Assembly: GCA_001464615.1 (NCBI GenBank)
Contig: LNFI01000007.1
Coordinates: forward strand, 248,001-312,000
Reading direction: 5' to 3'
Origin: Sphingomonadales bacterium Ga0077557
GTDB lineage: Bacteria; Pseudomonadota; Alphaproteobacteria; Sphingomonadales; Sphingomonadaceae
DNA: 64,000 nt
This document shows, piece after piece, positions 1 through 7,783 of the stretch. The position numbers were made by a program, and so were the translations under genes. Every line of letters starts with the position of its first letter. Position 1 is the stretch's first letter. The notes beneath the pieces were generated by a model. It ran no database searches. It had not been told where the DNA came from and was given only the letters and a program-made list of their open reading frames with translations.

Positions 1-70
1 ACGCAAAGCCATCGATCAGCAACAGGCCAAGCGTGATCGGCGGAGAGTCGATGGTGTCGCTATTGGTCAT
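1..70 (-). CDS. GlxA/GbdR-type AraC-family transcriptional regulator, N-terminal fragment
   Basis: Only the first 23 codons lie in the window; the rest runs off the left edge. The minus-strand frame starts with ATG at 70 and reads MTNSDTIDSPPITLGLLLID followed by GFA. The I-x-L-L-x-I-D-G-F pattern is how the DJ-1/PfpI-like (GATase-1) domain of GlxA, GbdR and SouR regulators begins. Family members carry a C-terminal AraC helix-turn-helix and control sarcosine, betaine or glx genes. Its position head-to-head with a sarcosine-oxidase-type operon fits such a regulator. The call rests on a very short peptide plus context; the HTH half cannot be seen. Confidence 0.55.
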   Translation of the reverse strand, partial: MTNSDTIDSPPITLGLLLIDGFA

Positions 71-146
71 CACAATGTCGCTTTGCGTCAAGCATACTGA
101 TCGTCATGCCGCTATGCTGATGCCAGATCAACACTGGCCTGGGGCA
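71..146. promoter_or_regulatory. Divergent promoter region with a candidate AraC tandem site
   Basis: This 76-base gap separates two divergent start codons, so it should hold both promoters. A direct repeat is visible: CATACTGAT at 93-101 and TATGCTGAT at 113-121, 20 bases apart, which is about two helical turns. AraC-family proteins commonly bind such tandem half-sites. Assignment to the neighbouring regulator is inference. No strong sigma-70 consensus is obvious. Confidence 0.35.
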
Positions 147-1406
147 ATGATGCCGCGCTTTTCGATCTTCGCGCTCGCCCGAAATGCGCTGTCCGACCAC
201 CGGCACTGGGCACCAACGTGGCGCGATGCGACGCCCAAGCCGGCCTATGACATCGTCATCATCGGCGGCGGCGGGCATGGGCTGGCGACCGCCTATTACC
301 TCGCCAAGGTGCACGGGATCACCAACATTGCGGTGCTGGAAAAGGGCTGGATCGGCGGCGGCAATGCCGGTCGCAACACAACGATCATCCGTTCAAACTA
401 CGGCCTGGCCGGCAACACGGCCTTTTACGAGCATTCGATGAAGCTTTGGGAAGGGCTGGAGCAGGAGCTGAATTACAATGTGATGGTGAGCCAGCGCGGG
501 GTGCTCAACCTTTTTCATTCCGACGGCCAGCGTGATGCCTATGCCCGGCGGGGCAATGCGATGCGGATGAACGGCGTCGATGCCGAGATGCTCGATGCGG
601 GGGCGGTCAGGCAAATGGCGCCGTTCCTCAACTTCGACCATGCGCGTTTTCCGATCATGGGCGGGCTGTTGCAGCGGCGCGGCGGGACGGCGCGGCATGA
701 TGCGGTCGTTTGGGGCTATGCGCGCGGCGCATCCGACCGGGGCGTCGACATCATCCAGAATTGCGAAGTCACCGGCTTCAGCCGCGCGGCCGATGGCAGG
801 ATCACGGGGGTGGAGACGACGCGCGGGCATATCGGCGCTGGCAAGGTCGGCGTGGCGGTGGCGGGCAACAGCTCGCGGGTCGCGGCGATGGCGGGCCTCA
901 GGCTACCGATCGAAAGCCATGTGCTGCAGGCGTTCGTCAGCGAAGCGCTAAAGCCCCTCATCCCCGGCGTCATCACCTTTGGCGCGGGGCATTTCTATAT
1001 CAGCCAGTCGGACAAGGGTGGGCTCGTCTTCGGCGGCGATATCGATGGCTATAACAGCTATGCGTCGCGCGGGAATTTGCCGGTGCTGGAGGATGTCTGC
1101 GAAGGCGGGATGGCGATCATGCCGATGATCGGGCGGGCGCGGTTGCTGCGCAGCTGGGGCGGCATCTGCGACATGACGATGGACGGGTCGCCGATCATCG
1201 ACCGCGCGCCGGTGGATGGGCTCTATCTCAATGCCGGCTGGTGTTATGGCGGGTTCAAGGCGACGCCGGCCTCTGGCTGGTGTTTCGCGCATCTGCTCGC
1301 GACCGACCGGCCGCATCCGACTGCCGCCGCCTATCGGCTCGATCGCTTTTCGACCGGCCATGTGATCGACGAAAAGGGCCAGGGCGCCCAAGCGAACCTG
1401 CATTGA
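147..1406 (+). CDS. mgdA: N-methylglutamate dehydrogenase subunit A (sarcosine oxidase beta-subunit family)
   Basis: FAD-dependent subunit of a heterotetrameric amine oxidoreductase; in this family it carries the amine-oxidising site and a covalent FMN. The protein is about 419 residues, the usual length. The dinucleotide-binding motif IVIIGGGGHGLA sits near residues 36-47, and GGTARHD near residue 184 lies in the segment where sarcosine oxidase attaches FMN to a histidine. Start at 147 (tandem ATG at 150) because the MPRFS-LF-type N-terminus is typical and GGGG lies just upstream; the open frame back to 33 has no family similarity. First gene of a B-D-A-G operon. Homology alone would say sarcosine oxidase (soxB); linkage to mgsABC and gmaS favours N-methylglutamate as substrate. 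Confidence 0.8.
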   Translation: MMPRFSIFALARNALSDHRHWAPTWRDATPKPAYDIVIIGGGGHGLATAYYLAKVHGITNIAVLEKGWIGGGNAGRNTTIIRSNYGLAGNTAFYEHSMKLWEGLEQELNYNVMVSQRGVLNLFHSDGQRDAYARRGNAMRMNGVDAEMLDAGAVRQMAPFLNFDHARFPIMGGLLQRRGGTARHDAVVWGYARGASDRGVDIIQNCEVTGFSRAADGRITGVETTRGHIGAGKVGVAVAGNSSRVAAMAGLRLPIESHVLQAFVSEALKPLIPGVITFGAGHFYISQSDKGGLVFGGDIDGYNSYASRGNLPVLEDVCEGGMAIMPMIGRARLLRSWGGICDMTMDGSPIIDRAPVDGLYLNAGWCYGGFKATPASGWCFAHLLATDRPHPTAAAYRLDRFSTGHVIDEKGQGAQANLH

Positions 1407-1418
1407 GGGGATAGGATC

Positions 1419-1670
1419 ATGCGACTCCCCTGCCCCTTTTGCGGCGACCGCGATGCCCAGGAATTCGTCTATCGCGGCGATGCGTCATTGGCGCGTCCGA
1501 GCTACGACAGTGATTTTCACGACTATGTCTATCTGCGCGACAACCCGGCGGGGGTGATAACCGAGCATTGGTATCACGCGCAGGGGTGCCGCCAATGGCT
1601 GGTGGTAACGCGCGATACGCGCAGCCATGGGATTTCGGGTGCCGTGTTCGCGAAGGATCGGGAGGCATGA
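1419..1670 (+). CDS. mgdB: N-methylglutamate dehydrogenase subunit B (sarcosine oxidase delta-subunit family)
   Basis: Small zinc-binding structural subunit of 83 residues. The N-terminus shows C5-P-F-C8, and H53 with C57 follow in YHAQGC. In crystallised heterotetrameric sarcosine oxidase the delta subunit uses two Cys, one His and one Cys in this spacing to bind zinc, so all four ligands are present. It begins 12 bases after mgdA, with AGGGGATAGG as ribosome binding site, and its TGA overlaps the start of the next gene. The order beta-delta-alpha-gamma is the family standard. The naming as mgdB follows context; soxD is the homologous name. Confidence 0.8.
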   Translation: MRLPCPFCGDRDAQEFVYRGDASLARPSYDSDFHDYVYLRDNPAGVITEHWYHAQGCRQWLVVTRDTRSHGISGAVFAKDREA

Positions 1671-4597
1671 GTCGGCTGGCCAATGGCGGGCTGATCGATC
1701 GATCACAGCCCCTGTCCTTCTCGTTCGACGGTAAGTTCTATCGCGGCTTTGCGGGCGATACGCTGGCATCGGCGCTGGTCGCCAATGATGTCCGGCTGGT
1801 CGGCCGGTCGTTCAAATATCATCGCCCGCGCGGCATCATGACGGCGGGCGGCGAGGAGCCCAATGCGCTGGTGACGATCGGCACCGGCGCGCATGCCGAT
1901 CCCAATGCGCGGGCCACAATCGTACCGCTCCGCGACGGTCTGGTCGCGACCAGCCAGAATCGCTGGCCGAGCCTTGGCTTCGACCTGATGGCGGTGAACC
2001 AGCTGGCCGCCCCGCTGTTCGTGGCGGGCTTTTACTACAAGACCTTCATGTGGCCTGCCGCCTTATGGGAGAAGCTCTACGAGCCGCTGATCCGCCGCGC
2101 GGCGGGGCTCGGCAAGCTATCCGGGCTTCCCGATCCCGACCAATATGACCGCAACCACGGCTTTTGCGACCTGCTGGTGATCGGCGGCGGCCCGGCCGGG
2201 TTGGCGGCGGCTTTATCGGCGGCGCGCGCGGGGATGCGAGTAATCCTGGCCGATGACGATAGCCGCGCGGGCGGTCGGCTGCTGAGCGAGCGGCATGAGA
2301 TAGACGGCATGGCCGGTGCTGATTGGGCGGATGGCGCTACCGAAGAACTGGCGGCCCTGCCCAATGTCGTGCTGCTCGACCGCACGAGCGTTTTCGGCAT
2401 CTACGATGGCACCACCTATGGCGCAGTCGAGCAGCTCGACGGCCAGCCCCGCCAGCGGCTGTGGAAGATCGTCGCCAAGCGCGCTGTGCTGGCGACGGGG
2501 GCGATCGAACGGCCTTTGGTGTTTGGCGGCAATGACAGGCCCGGGGTGATGATGGCGGGGGCCGTCTCCTGCTACCTCAACCGCTTCGCCGCCGCGCCGG
2601 GGCGTCGCGCGGTTGTCTTCACCACCACCGATAGCGGCTGGGCGACCGCCGCGGATTTGCAGCGCGCCGGGGTCGAGCTGGCCGCGATCGTCGATGCCCG
2701 GCCGGAGGCCCCCGCCGCCGTCAAGGCGCTGGTGCCGAATGGCGTGCCGGTCTTCACCGGTGCGGTTGTCAGCGATGCGCTGGGCAGCCCGGTCAGGGCG
2801 GTGGACATCCGCACCGCATCCGGCGACCGGCATCGGATCGGCTGCGATCTGCTGGCGGTGTCGGGGGGGTGGACGCCCTCGATCGGGCTGGGCAGCAATC
2901 TCGGCGCGCGGCCTATTTGGTCGGCGGCGGCGCAAAATTTCCTGCTCGACAATCCGCCCCCCGGTCTGGTGCCGGCAGGCGCCGCCGCCGGGCAATTCTC
3001 GCTGGCCGAGGCGTTGCAGGGCGGCAGCCATGCCGCAATGGAGGCTGCCGCCGCGATTGGCTTTGCCGCCAGCGCCGTAAGCTACTGGACCAGCGACGAT
3101 CCAAGCGGCGTCAGCCCATTGTGGCATGTCGGCGGTTGCCGGACCAAGGCGTTCGTCGATTTCCAGCATGACGTGACCGACAACGACATAGGGCTGGCCG
3201 CGCGCGAAGGCTTCACCTCGGTCGAGCATCTCAAGCGCTATACCACGCTCGGCATGGCGACCGACCAGGGCAAGACCAGCCAGCTCAATGGGCTGGCGCT
3301 GCTCGCCGAGGCGACTGGGCGCAGCATTGCCGACACGGGCACCATCCTCGCACGCCCGCCCGTCCAGCCTGTCGCGATCGGGCTGTTCGCCGGGCACCAC
3401 CGCGACGAGCATTTCCGCCCGGTCCGCCATACCGCCAGCCACCGCTGGGCGACCGAGCGCGGCGCTACCTTTGTCGATGCCGGCGCCTGGAAGCGGGCGC
3501 AGTGGTTTGCGCAAGCGCACGAGCGCGACTGGCTGGAGACGGTCAACCGCGAGGTGCTGGCGACGCGCGGCGGCGTCGGCATTTGCGACGTATCGACGCT
3601 GGGCAAGATCGACGTGCAGGGCCCGGACGCGGGCGTGTTGCTCGACCGGCTCTATATCAACATGTTCTCCACGCTCGCGGTCGGCAAAGCGCGTTACGGC
3701 GTGATGCTGCGCGAGGATGGCTTCGTAATGGACGATGGGACGACGACGCGCCTCGCAGAGGACCGCTATTTTCTCACGACCACCACCGTCAACGCAGCAC
3801 GGGTGATGCAGCATATCGATTATGCGCGGCAGGTGTTGTGGCCAACACTCGACGTGCAGGCGACATCGGTGACCGAGCAATGGGCGACCTATGCGGTGGC
3901 CGGGCCGCAGTCGCGCGCGCTGCTGCAGGCGCTGCTGCCCGATTGCGATCTGTCCAACGAAGCGCTTCCCTATATGGGCGCGATCGAGTTTCGCTGGAGG
4001 GGCACGCTGTGCCGTCTGTTCCGCCTGTCCTTTTCGGGCGAGTTGGCGTTCGAGATCAGCGTGCCCGCGACTCTGGGCGATATAATGATCCGCGCGCTTT
4101 TCGCGGTTGGGAAGAGCTTCGACGCCACGCCTTATGGCACCGAAGCGCTGAGCGTCATGCGGATCGAAAAGGGCCATCCGGCGGGCAACGAGCTGAACGG
4201 CCAAACCACTGCCGCGGATATTGGCATGGGGCGGATGATGTCGACCAAGAAGGACTTTATCGGCCGCGTGCTGGCCGCCCGGCCGGGGCTCACCGACCCC
4301 GAGCGGCCTGCCTTGGTCGGCCTGCGCCCGGTCGATCGCACGCAGCGGCTGCGCGCGGGCGCCCATCTGTTGAGCGAGGGTGCCGAGCCGGTGATCGCCA
4401 ATGATCAGGGCCATGTGACGTCCGCCGCCTATTCGCCAACGCTCGGCCACTCAATCGCGCTGGCGCTGCTGGCCCGCGGGCCCATGCGCCATGGCGAGCG
4501 GGTGGTGGTGCATGATCCGGTGCGCGACGGCGATATCATGGCCGAGGTTTGCGCGCCGGTCTTTGTCGATCCGGAAGGGGTGCGGGTCCGTGGCTGA
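1667..4597 (+). CDS. mgdC: N-methylglutamate dehydrogenase subunit C (sarcosine oxidase alpha-subunit family)
   Basis: Large subunit of 976 residues, which oxidises via NAD-binding and passes the one-carbon unit to tetrahydrofolate. Order of domains: a ferredoxin-like N-terminal domain (about 15-95) that lacks cluster cysteines as usual, a Rossmann flavoprotein domain with LLVIGGGPAGLAAAL near 169-183, and a C-terminal aminomethyltransferase (GcvT) domain from about residue 600 that forms the folate site. Start at 1667 overlaps the mgdB stop as ATGA and follows GGGAGG; an upstream open frame to 1568 lies inside mgdB and is rejected. Known for the family: product one-carbon leaves as methylene-THF. 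The substrate assignment comes from the linked mgs/gmaS genes. Confidence 0.8.
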   Translation: MSRLANGGLIDRSQPLSFSFDGKFYRGFAGDTLASALVANDVRLVGRSFKYHRPRGIMTAGGEEPNALVTIGTGAHADPNARATIVPLRDGLVATSQNRWPSLGFDLMAVNQLAAPLFVAGFYYKTFMWPAALWEKLYEPLIRRAAGLGKLSGLPDPDQYDRNHGFCDLLVIGGGPAGLAAALSAARAGMRVILADDDSRAGGRLLSERHEIDGMAGADWADGATEELAALPNVVLLDRTSVFGIYDGTTYGAVEQLDGQPRQRLWKIVAKRAVLATGAIERPLVFGGNDRPGVMMAGAVSCYLNRFAAAPGRRAVVFTTTDSGWATAADLQRAGVELAAIVDARPEAPAAVKALVPNGVPVFTGAVVSDALGSPVRAVDIRTASGDRHRIGCDLLAVSGGWTPSIGLGSNLGARPIWSAAAQNFLLDNPPPGLVPAGAAAGQFSLAEALQGGSHAAMEAAAAIGFAASAVSYWTSDDPSGVSPLWHVGGCRTKAFVDFQHDVTDNDIGLAAREGFTSVEHLKRYTTLGMATDQGKTSQLNGLALLAEATGRSIADTGTILARPPVQPVAIGLFAGHHRDEHFRPVRHTASHRWATERGATFVDAGAWKRAQWFAQAHERDWLETVNREVLATRGGVGICDVSTLGKIDVQGPDAGVLLDRLYINMFSTLAVGKARYGVMLREDGFVMDDGTTTRLAEDRYFLTTTTVNAARVMQHIDYARQVLWPTLDVQATSVTEQWATYAVAGPQSRALLQALLPDCDLSNEALPYMGAIEFRWRGTLCRLFRLSFSGELAFEISVPATLGDIMIRALFAVGKSFDATPYGTEALSVMRIEKGHPAGNELNGQTTAADIGMGRMMSTKKDFIGRVLAARPGLTDPERPALVGLRPVDRTQRLRAGAHLLSEGAEPVIANDQGHVTSAAYSPTLGHSIALALLARGPMRHGERVVVHDPVRDGDIMAEVCAPVFVDPEGVRVRG

Positions 4598-5105
4598 GCG
4601 TTTGACGATCACCAAGCGCACCGGGTTCGGCGTCGCGACGGTGATGCAGCGGCGGGAGGCGAGCGCGGCGGCGCTAGCAGCGACGATCGGATGCGCATTG
4701 CCGCAAGGACCACGCCGGATGGTCGAGGGGCCACTTTCGATGATCGGCACCGGACCGGGCAGCTGGCTGGCGATGATGGAAGATGCCGCAGGCGATTGGG
4801 CGGAGACGTTACAGGCGCAGGTTGCCGGGCTGGCGTCGGTTTCGGACCAGTCCGGCGGCTATCTCGTCCACCGCTTCGCCGGACCCGGAGCCACCGCCGT
4901 GCTCCAGCGCGGCGTCGCGATCGATCTCCACCCCGCCGCCTTCCCCACCGGATCAGTCGCCACGACCGTCATCGCGCATATCGGCGTCATCCTGTGGCGG
5001 GTCGATTATGATCCTAGTTTCGATGTGGCGATCTTCCGCAGCTATGCTGACAGTTTCCGCCGCTGGATCGACGTCACCCAATCAGGCCTGCCCAATGACC
5101 AATGA
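4590..5105 (+). CDS. mgdD: N-methylglutamate dehydrogenase subunit D (sarcosine oxidase gamma-subunit family)
   Basis: Last subunit of the heterotetramer, 171 residues, close to the usual gamma-subunit size. It is the most divergent subunit of the family and shows no catalytic motif; the fold is a short GcvT-like domain. The GTG start at 4590 overlaps the end of mgdC by eight bases and follows GGAAGGGG; it gives the N-terminus [12 protein letters not shown]. Translation is probably coupled to mgdC. Its stop overlaps the start of purU. Identification depends strongly on its fixed position as the fourth gene of the operon. Confidence 0.72.
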   Translation: MAERLTITKRTGFGVATVMQRREASAAALAATIGCALPQGPRRMVEGPLSMIGTGPGSWLAMMEDAAGDWAETLQAQVAGLASVSDQSGGYLVHRFAGPGATAVLQRGVAIDLHPAAFPTGSVATTVIAHIGVILWRVDYDPSFDVAIFRSYADSFRRWIDVTQSGLPNDQ

Positions 5106-5955
5106 TCGCTATCTGCTCACGCTATCCTGCCGCAACCAGCCGGGCATCGTCACCCGCGTGACCGCCGACCTGTTCGCGCATGGCGGCAACATCCTGGAGG
5201 CGCATCAGTTCGACGATACCGAGACCGGACGTTTCTTCACGCGCATCCTGTTCAACGTGCCCGCCGGGGTCAGCCGGGAAGCCGTAATCGACAGCTTCAC
5301 CCCGATTGGCGCGCATTATGCCATGGACTGGTCGATCCGCCCCGATGGCGAGCGCCGCCGCGTGCTGCTGCTGGCGTCCCGGTCAGACCATTGCCTGGTC
5401 GATCTGCTCTATCGCTGGCGGATCGGCGAACTGCCGATGGAGGTGGTCGGCATCGTCTCCAATCACCCGCGCGAGACATATGCTGGCAGCGATTTCGGCG
5501 CGATCCCGTTCCACCACCTGCCCGTCGCGCCCGCCACCCGCGCCGCGCAGGAAGCGCAGATCAAGGCGGTCGTTACCGAGAGCCGTGCGGAGCTGGTCGT
5601 GCTGGCGCGCTATATGCAGATATTGTCGGACGATCTCGCCGCATTCCTGTCGGGGCGGTGCATCAACATCCACCACAGTTTCCTGCCCGGCTTCAAGGGT
5701 GCCAAGCCCTATCATCAGGCCCATGCCCGCGGCGTGAAGATGATCGGCGCGAGCGCGCATTACGTAACTGCCGACCTTGATGAAGGCCCGATCATCGCGC
5801 AGGATGTCGAGGCGGTGAGCCATGCCGACACCCCTGAGGATCTGGTCCGCAAGGGCCGCGACATTGAACGCCGCGTACTGGCCCGCGCAGTGAGCTATCA
5901 CCTTACCGGTCGCGCCTTCCCCAACGGGGCGAAGACGGTGGTGTTTCGGGAATAA
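5095..5955 (+). CDS. purU: Formyltetrahydrofolate deformylase
   Basis: Hydrolyses 10-formyl-THF to formate and THF. The 286-residue protein has an N-terminal ACT domain (about 5-80) and a formyltransferase-fold domain (about 90-280). Catalytic residues of the family are visible as N191 and H193 in NIHHSFLPG and D229 in ADLDEGPI, with the same N-to-D spacing of 38 as in GAR transformylase. The start overlaps the end of mgdD by 11 bases, so it belongs to the operon. In that setting it would drain the one-carbon units made by methylglutamate oxidation and recycle THF. No folD, needed to turn methylene-THF into formyl-THF, is in the window; presumably it is elsewhere. Confidence 0.9.
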   Translation: MTNDRYLLTLSCRNQPGIVTRVTADLFAHGGNILEAHQFDDTETGRFFTRILFNVPAGVSREAVIDSFTPIGAHYAMDWSIRPDGERRRVLLLASRSDHCLVDLLYRWRIGELPMEVVGIVSNHPRETYAGSDFGAIPFHHLPVAPATRAAQEAQIKAVVTESRAELVVLARYMQILSDDLAAFLSGRCINIHHSFLPGFKGAKPYHQAHARGVKMIGASAHYVTADLDEGPIIAQDVEAVSHADTPEDLVRKGRDIERRVLARAVSYHLTGRAFPNGAKTVVFRE

Positions 5956-5962
5956 AAGTTTC

Positions 5963-5993
5963 TTGACAGCGCCAAGCCCCGAAAAGCTATGAA
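5963..5993 (+). promoter_or_regulatory. Possible sigma-70 promoter for the XRE-cupin regulator
   Basis: TTGACA at 5963-5968 is a perfect -35 box. Possible -10 hexamers are AGCTAT at 5985-5990 (spacer 16) or TATGAA at 5988-5993 (spacer 19). Transcription would begin close to the GTG at 5997, which suggests a leaderless or nearly leaderless message. The -10 is not a good match. Confidence 0.4.
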
Positions 5994-5996
5994 CCG

Positions 5997-6674
5997 GTGT
6001 TGGCGCAAAGGATAACCAAGATCACCGACAGCCCGGATTCACTGCAAACCGACCCGTCAGCCGGCACCCTGACAGGTTCCACCGCACCAACGGCACCCGA
6101 TCGTGACCTGGAGCGGGCGCTGGGCAATCGCATCCGCGCGATCCGCCGCCAGCATGACCTGTCGATATCCGACCTTGCCAGCGCGGCGGGGATTTCCAAC
6201 GGGATGCTGTCGAAGATCGAGAATGGCGGCATCTCGCCATCGCTCTCCACACTGCAGTCCATCTCGCAGGTGCTGCAGGTGCCGCTGTCGTCGCTGTTCG
6301 CGTCATTCGAGGATCGCCAAGACAGTTCCTTTGTCCGCGCCGGACAGGGCCTGACGATCGAGCGACGCGGGACTAAGGTCGGCCATGTCTACCAATTGCT
6401 TGGCCATGCGCTGCGCGGGGATGTCGTGGTCGAGCCCTATCTGATCACGCTGCAGGAAAATGCCGCGCCGCACACGTCGTTCAGCCATGCCGGGGTCGAG
6501 TTCATCCATATGCTGGAAGGCGAAGTGCTCTACCGCCACGGGGCAGAAACCTATCGGCTCTGCGAAGGCGATTCGTTGATGTTCGACAGCAGCGCGCTGC
6601 ACGGCCCGGAGGAGATGGTGAGTGCTGGGACCCGCTATCTGTCGATCATCGTCTATCCCCGGACTGAGCCCTGA
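5997..6674 (+). CDS. XRE-family regulator with C-terminal cupin domain
   Basis: A 225-residue DNA-binding protein. A Cro/C1-type helix-turn-helix covers about residues 42-101 (IRAIRRQHDLSISDLASAAG, then SNGMLSKIENG), and a cupin fold follows from about 120 to 222 with HTSFSHAGVEF-type and GDSLMFDSSALHG-type strands. Such XRE-cupin proteins usually sense a small metabolite and control amine or amino acid catabolism. It sits alone between purU and the mgsABC-gmaS operon, so local control of methylamine genes is likely. The GTG start at 5997 is the only long option; TTG at 6000 is possible. Palindromes directly downstream (6684-6716) are candidate operators. Confidence 0.85.
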   Translation: MLAQRITKITDSPDSLQTDPSAGTLTGSTAPTAPDRDLERALGNRIRAIRRQHDLSISDLASAAGISNGMLSKIENGGISPSLSTLQSISQVLQVPLSSLFASFEDRQDSSFVRAGQGLTIERRGTKVGHVYQLLGHALRGDVVVEPYLITLQENAAPHTSFSHAGVEFIHMLEGEVLYRHGAETYRLCEGDSLMFDSSALHGPEEMVSAGTRYLSIIVYPRTEP

Positions 6675-6683
6675 TCTGCAGTC

Positions 6684-6716
6684 GGAAAATGTTTCCTTAA
6701 AGGAAAACACTGTTCC
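6684..6716. promoter_or_regulatory. Overlapping GGAAA/TTTCC palindromes, candidate operator
   Basis: Three interlocked symmetric elements are visible: GGAAAATGTTTCC at 6684-6696, TTTCCTTAAAGGAAA at 6692-6706 (perfect seven-base arms around one A) and GGAAAACACTGTTCC at 6702-6716. They end seven bases before the TTGACA box of the next promoter. This is the layout expected for a dimeric regulator working cooperatively. The neighbouring XRE-cupin protein is the obvious candidate; that link is inference. Confidence 0.5.
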
Positions 6717-6722
6717 TATCAG

Positions 6723-6752
6723 TTGACAGATGCCGCGACCGCTACCTAGAAT
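6723..6752 (+). promoter_or_regulatory. Sigma-70 promoter for mgsABC-gmaS
   Basis: TTGACA at 6723-6728 and TAGAAT at 6747-6752 are separated by 18 bases. Both boxes match the consensus well, and the next gene on this strand is mgsA. The leader of about 150 bases contains a hairpin repeat. Confidence 0.55.
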
Positions 6753-6769
6753 GCTTTCGATCCCGCCAC

Positions 6770-6838
6770 CCGTTCGGGCTGAGCGAAGTCGAAGCCCAAG
6801 CGCTGCACATGCCCTTCGACTTCGCTCAGGGCGAACGG
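6770..6838. repeat. REP-like inverted repeat, copy 1
   Basis: A 69-base element with arms CGTTCGGGCTGAGCGAAG at 6771 onward and its near-complement ending in CAGGGCGAACG at 6837; the 24-base arms differ at two positions. Copies of the same length occur at 47569 and 47802 and a shorter one at 33811. It lies in the leader of mgsA and would form a strong hairpin in the transcript. Confidence 0.85.
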
Positions 6839-6907
6839 CGGCTGGGATCGATCAAGCCCGATCAGGGGTGCACCTGCCCCCTTGCCACCGAAGGGAAATT
6901 GACTGCC

Positions 6908-7783
6908 ATGTGCGGGATCGTCGGGCTGTTCCTGAAAGACCAAACGCTGGAACCTCAGCTGGGGCAATTGCTGTCAGGCATGCTCGCGGTAATGACCGAT
7001 CGCGGCCCCGACAGCGCCGGATTCGCGGTCTATGGCGCGGGCGACAAGGCGCATCTGAAGCTGACCGTGCGCGGCCCCAATCTCAGCGACGTTGCCGCGT
7101 CGATCGGCGGCGACTTGATCGGCACCGTCCGCGACACGCATCTCGTGCTGCGCTTCGCCAAGGCCGATGAGGACCGCGTGCGCGGCTGGCTGGCGGCCAA
7201 CCGCCCCGACATCGCCATCATCGGCGTCGGCGAGCGGATTGAGCTTTACAAGGAAGTCGGCCTGCCCGCCCAGGTGGCGAGCCGGTTCGACCTGGCATCG
7301 ATGAGCGGCAGCCACGGCATCGGCCATACCCGCATGGCGACCGAAAGCGCAGTGACGACGGCGGGCGCACATCCCTTCTCGACCGGCGCCGACCAGTGCC
7401 TGGTGCATAACGGGTCGCTTTCCAACCATTACAGCCTGCGGCGGATGCTGGAGCCCAAGGGCATCAGCTTTGCGACCGACAATGATAGCGAGGTGGCGGC
7501 GGGCTATCTGACCTGGCGGATGCGCGAAGGGGCGACACTGGCCGAGGCGCTCGAGGCCGGACTGAGCGATCTCGACGGCTTTTTCACCTTCGTCGTCGGC
7601 ACCGAAAGCGGCTTTGCGGTGCTGCGCGACCCAATCTCGTGCAAGCCCGCCGTCATGGCCGAGACTGACCGATACGTCGCATTCGGCTCCGAATATCGCG
7701 CGCTGGTCGGTCTGCCGGGGATCGAAGCGGCGCGGGTGTTCGAGCCCGAGCCTGCGCGAGTCTATGCGTGGGAGCGGCAGTGA
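6908..7783 (+). CDS. mgsA: N-methylglutamate synthase subunit A (class II glutamine amidotransferase)
   Basis: Glutaminase-like subunit of 291 residues. It starts with MCGIVGLF, so after Met removal Cys is N-terminal and acts as the Ntn nucleophile. DRGPDSAGF, GHTRMAT and VHNGSLSNH are the other conserved class II amidotransferase motifs. In the N-methylglutamate pathway it would release methylamine from gamma-glutamylmethylamide for channelled transfer. The ATG at 6908 is fixed by the required Cys2; the open frame upstream to 6809 only reads through the hairpin repeat. GlxB of rhizobia is the same family. It overlaps mgsB as TGATG. Confidence 0.85.
   Translation: MCGIVGLFLKDQTLEPQLGQLLSGMLAVMTDRGPDSAGFAVYGAGDKAHLKLTVRGPNLSDVAASIGGDLIGTVRDTHLVLRFAKADEDRVRGWLAANRPDIAIIGVGERIELYKEVGLPAQVASRFDLASMSGSHGIGHTRMATESAVTTAGAHPFSTGADQCLVHNGSLSNHYSLRRMLEPKGISFATDNDSEVAAGYLTWRMREGATLAEALEAGLSDLDGFFTFVVGTESGFAVLRDPISCKPAVMAETDRYVAFGSEYRALVGLPGIEAARVFEPEPARVYAWERQ

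Noticed and set aside
2213..4450. 745-codon open frame on the minus strand opposite mgdC
   Set aside because: It is the complement of a strongly conserved, in-frame subunit gene in high-GC DNA; the peptide is rich in Arg, His and Gln and has no recognisable domain.
147..5105. Reading the four-subunit operon as sarcosine oxidase in a betaine or creatine pathway
   Set aside because: No glycine betaine, dimethylglycine, serine hydroxymethyltransferase or glyA genes are adjacent, whereas mgsABC and gmaS are. Sarcosine oxidase cannot be excluded by sequence alone.
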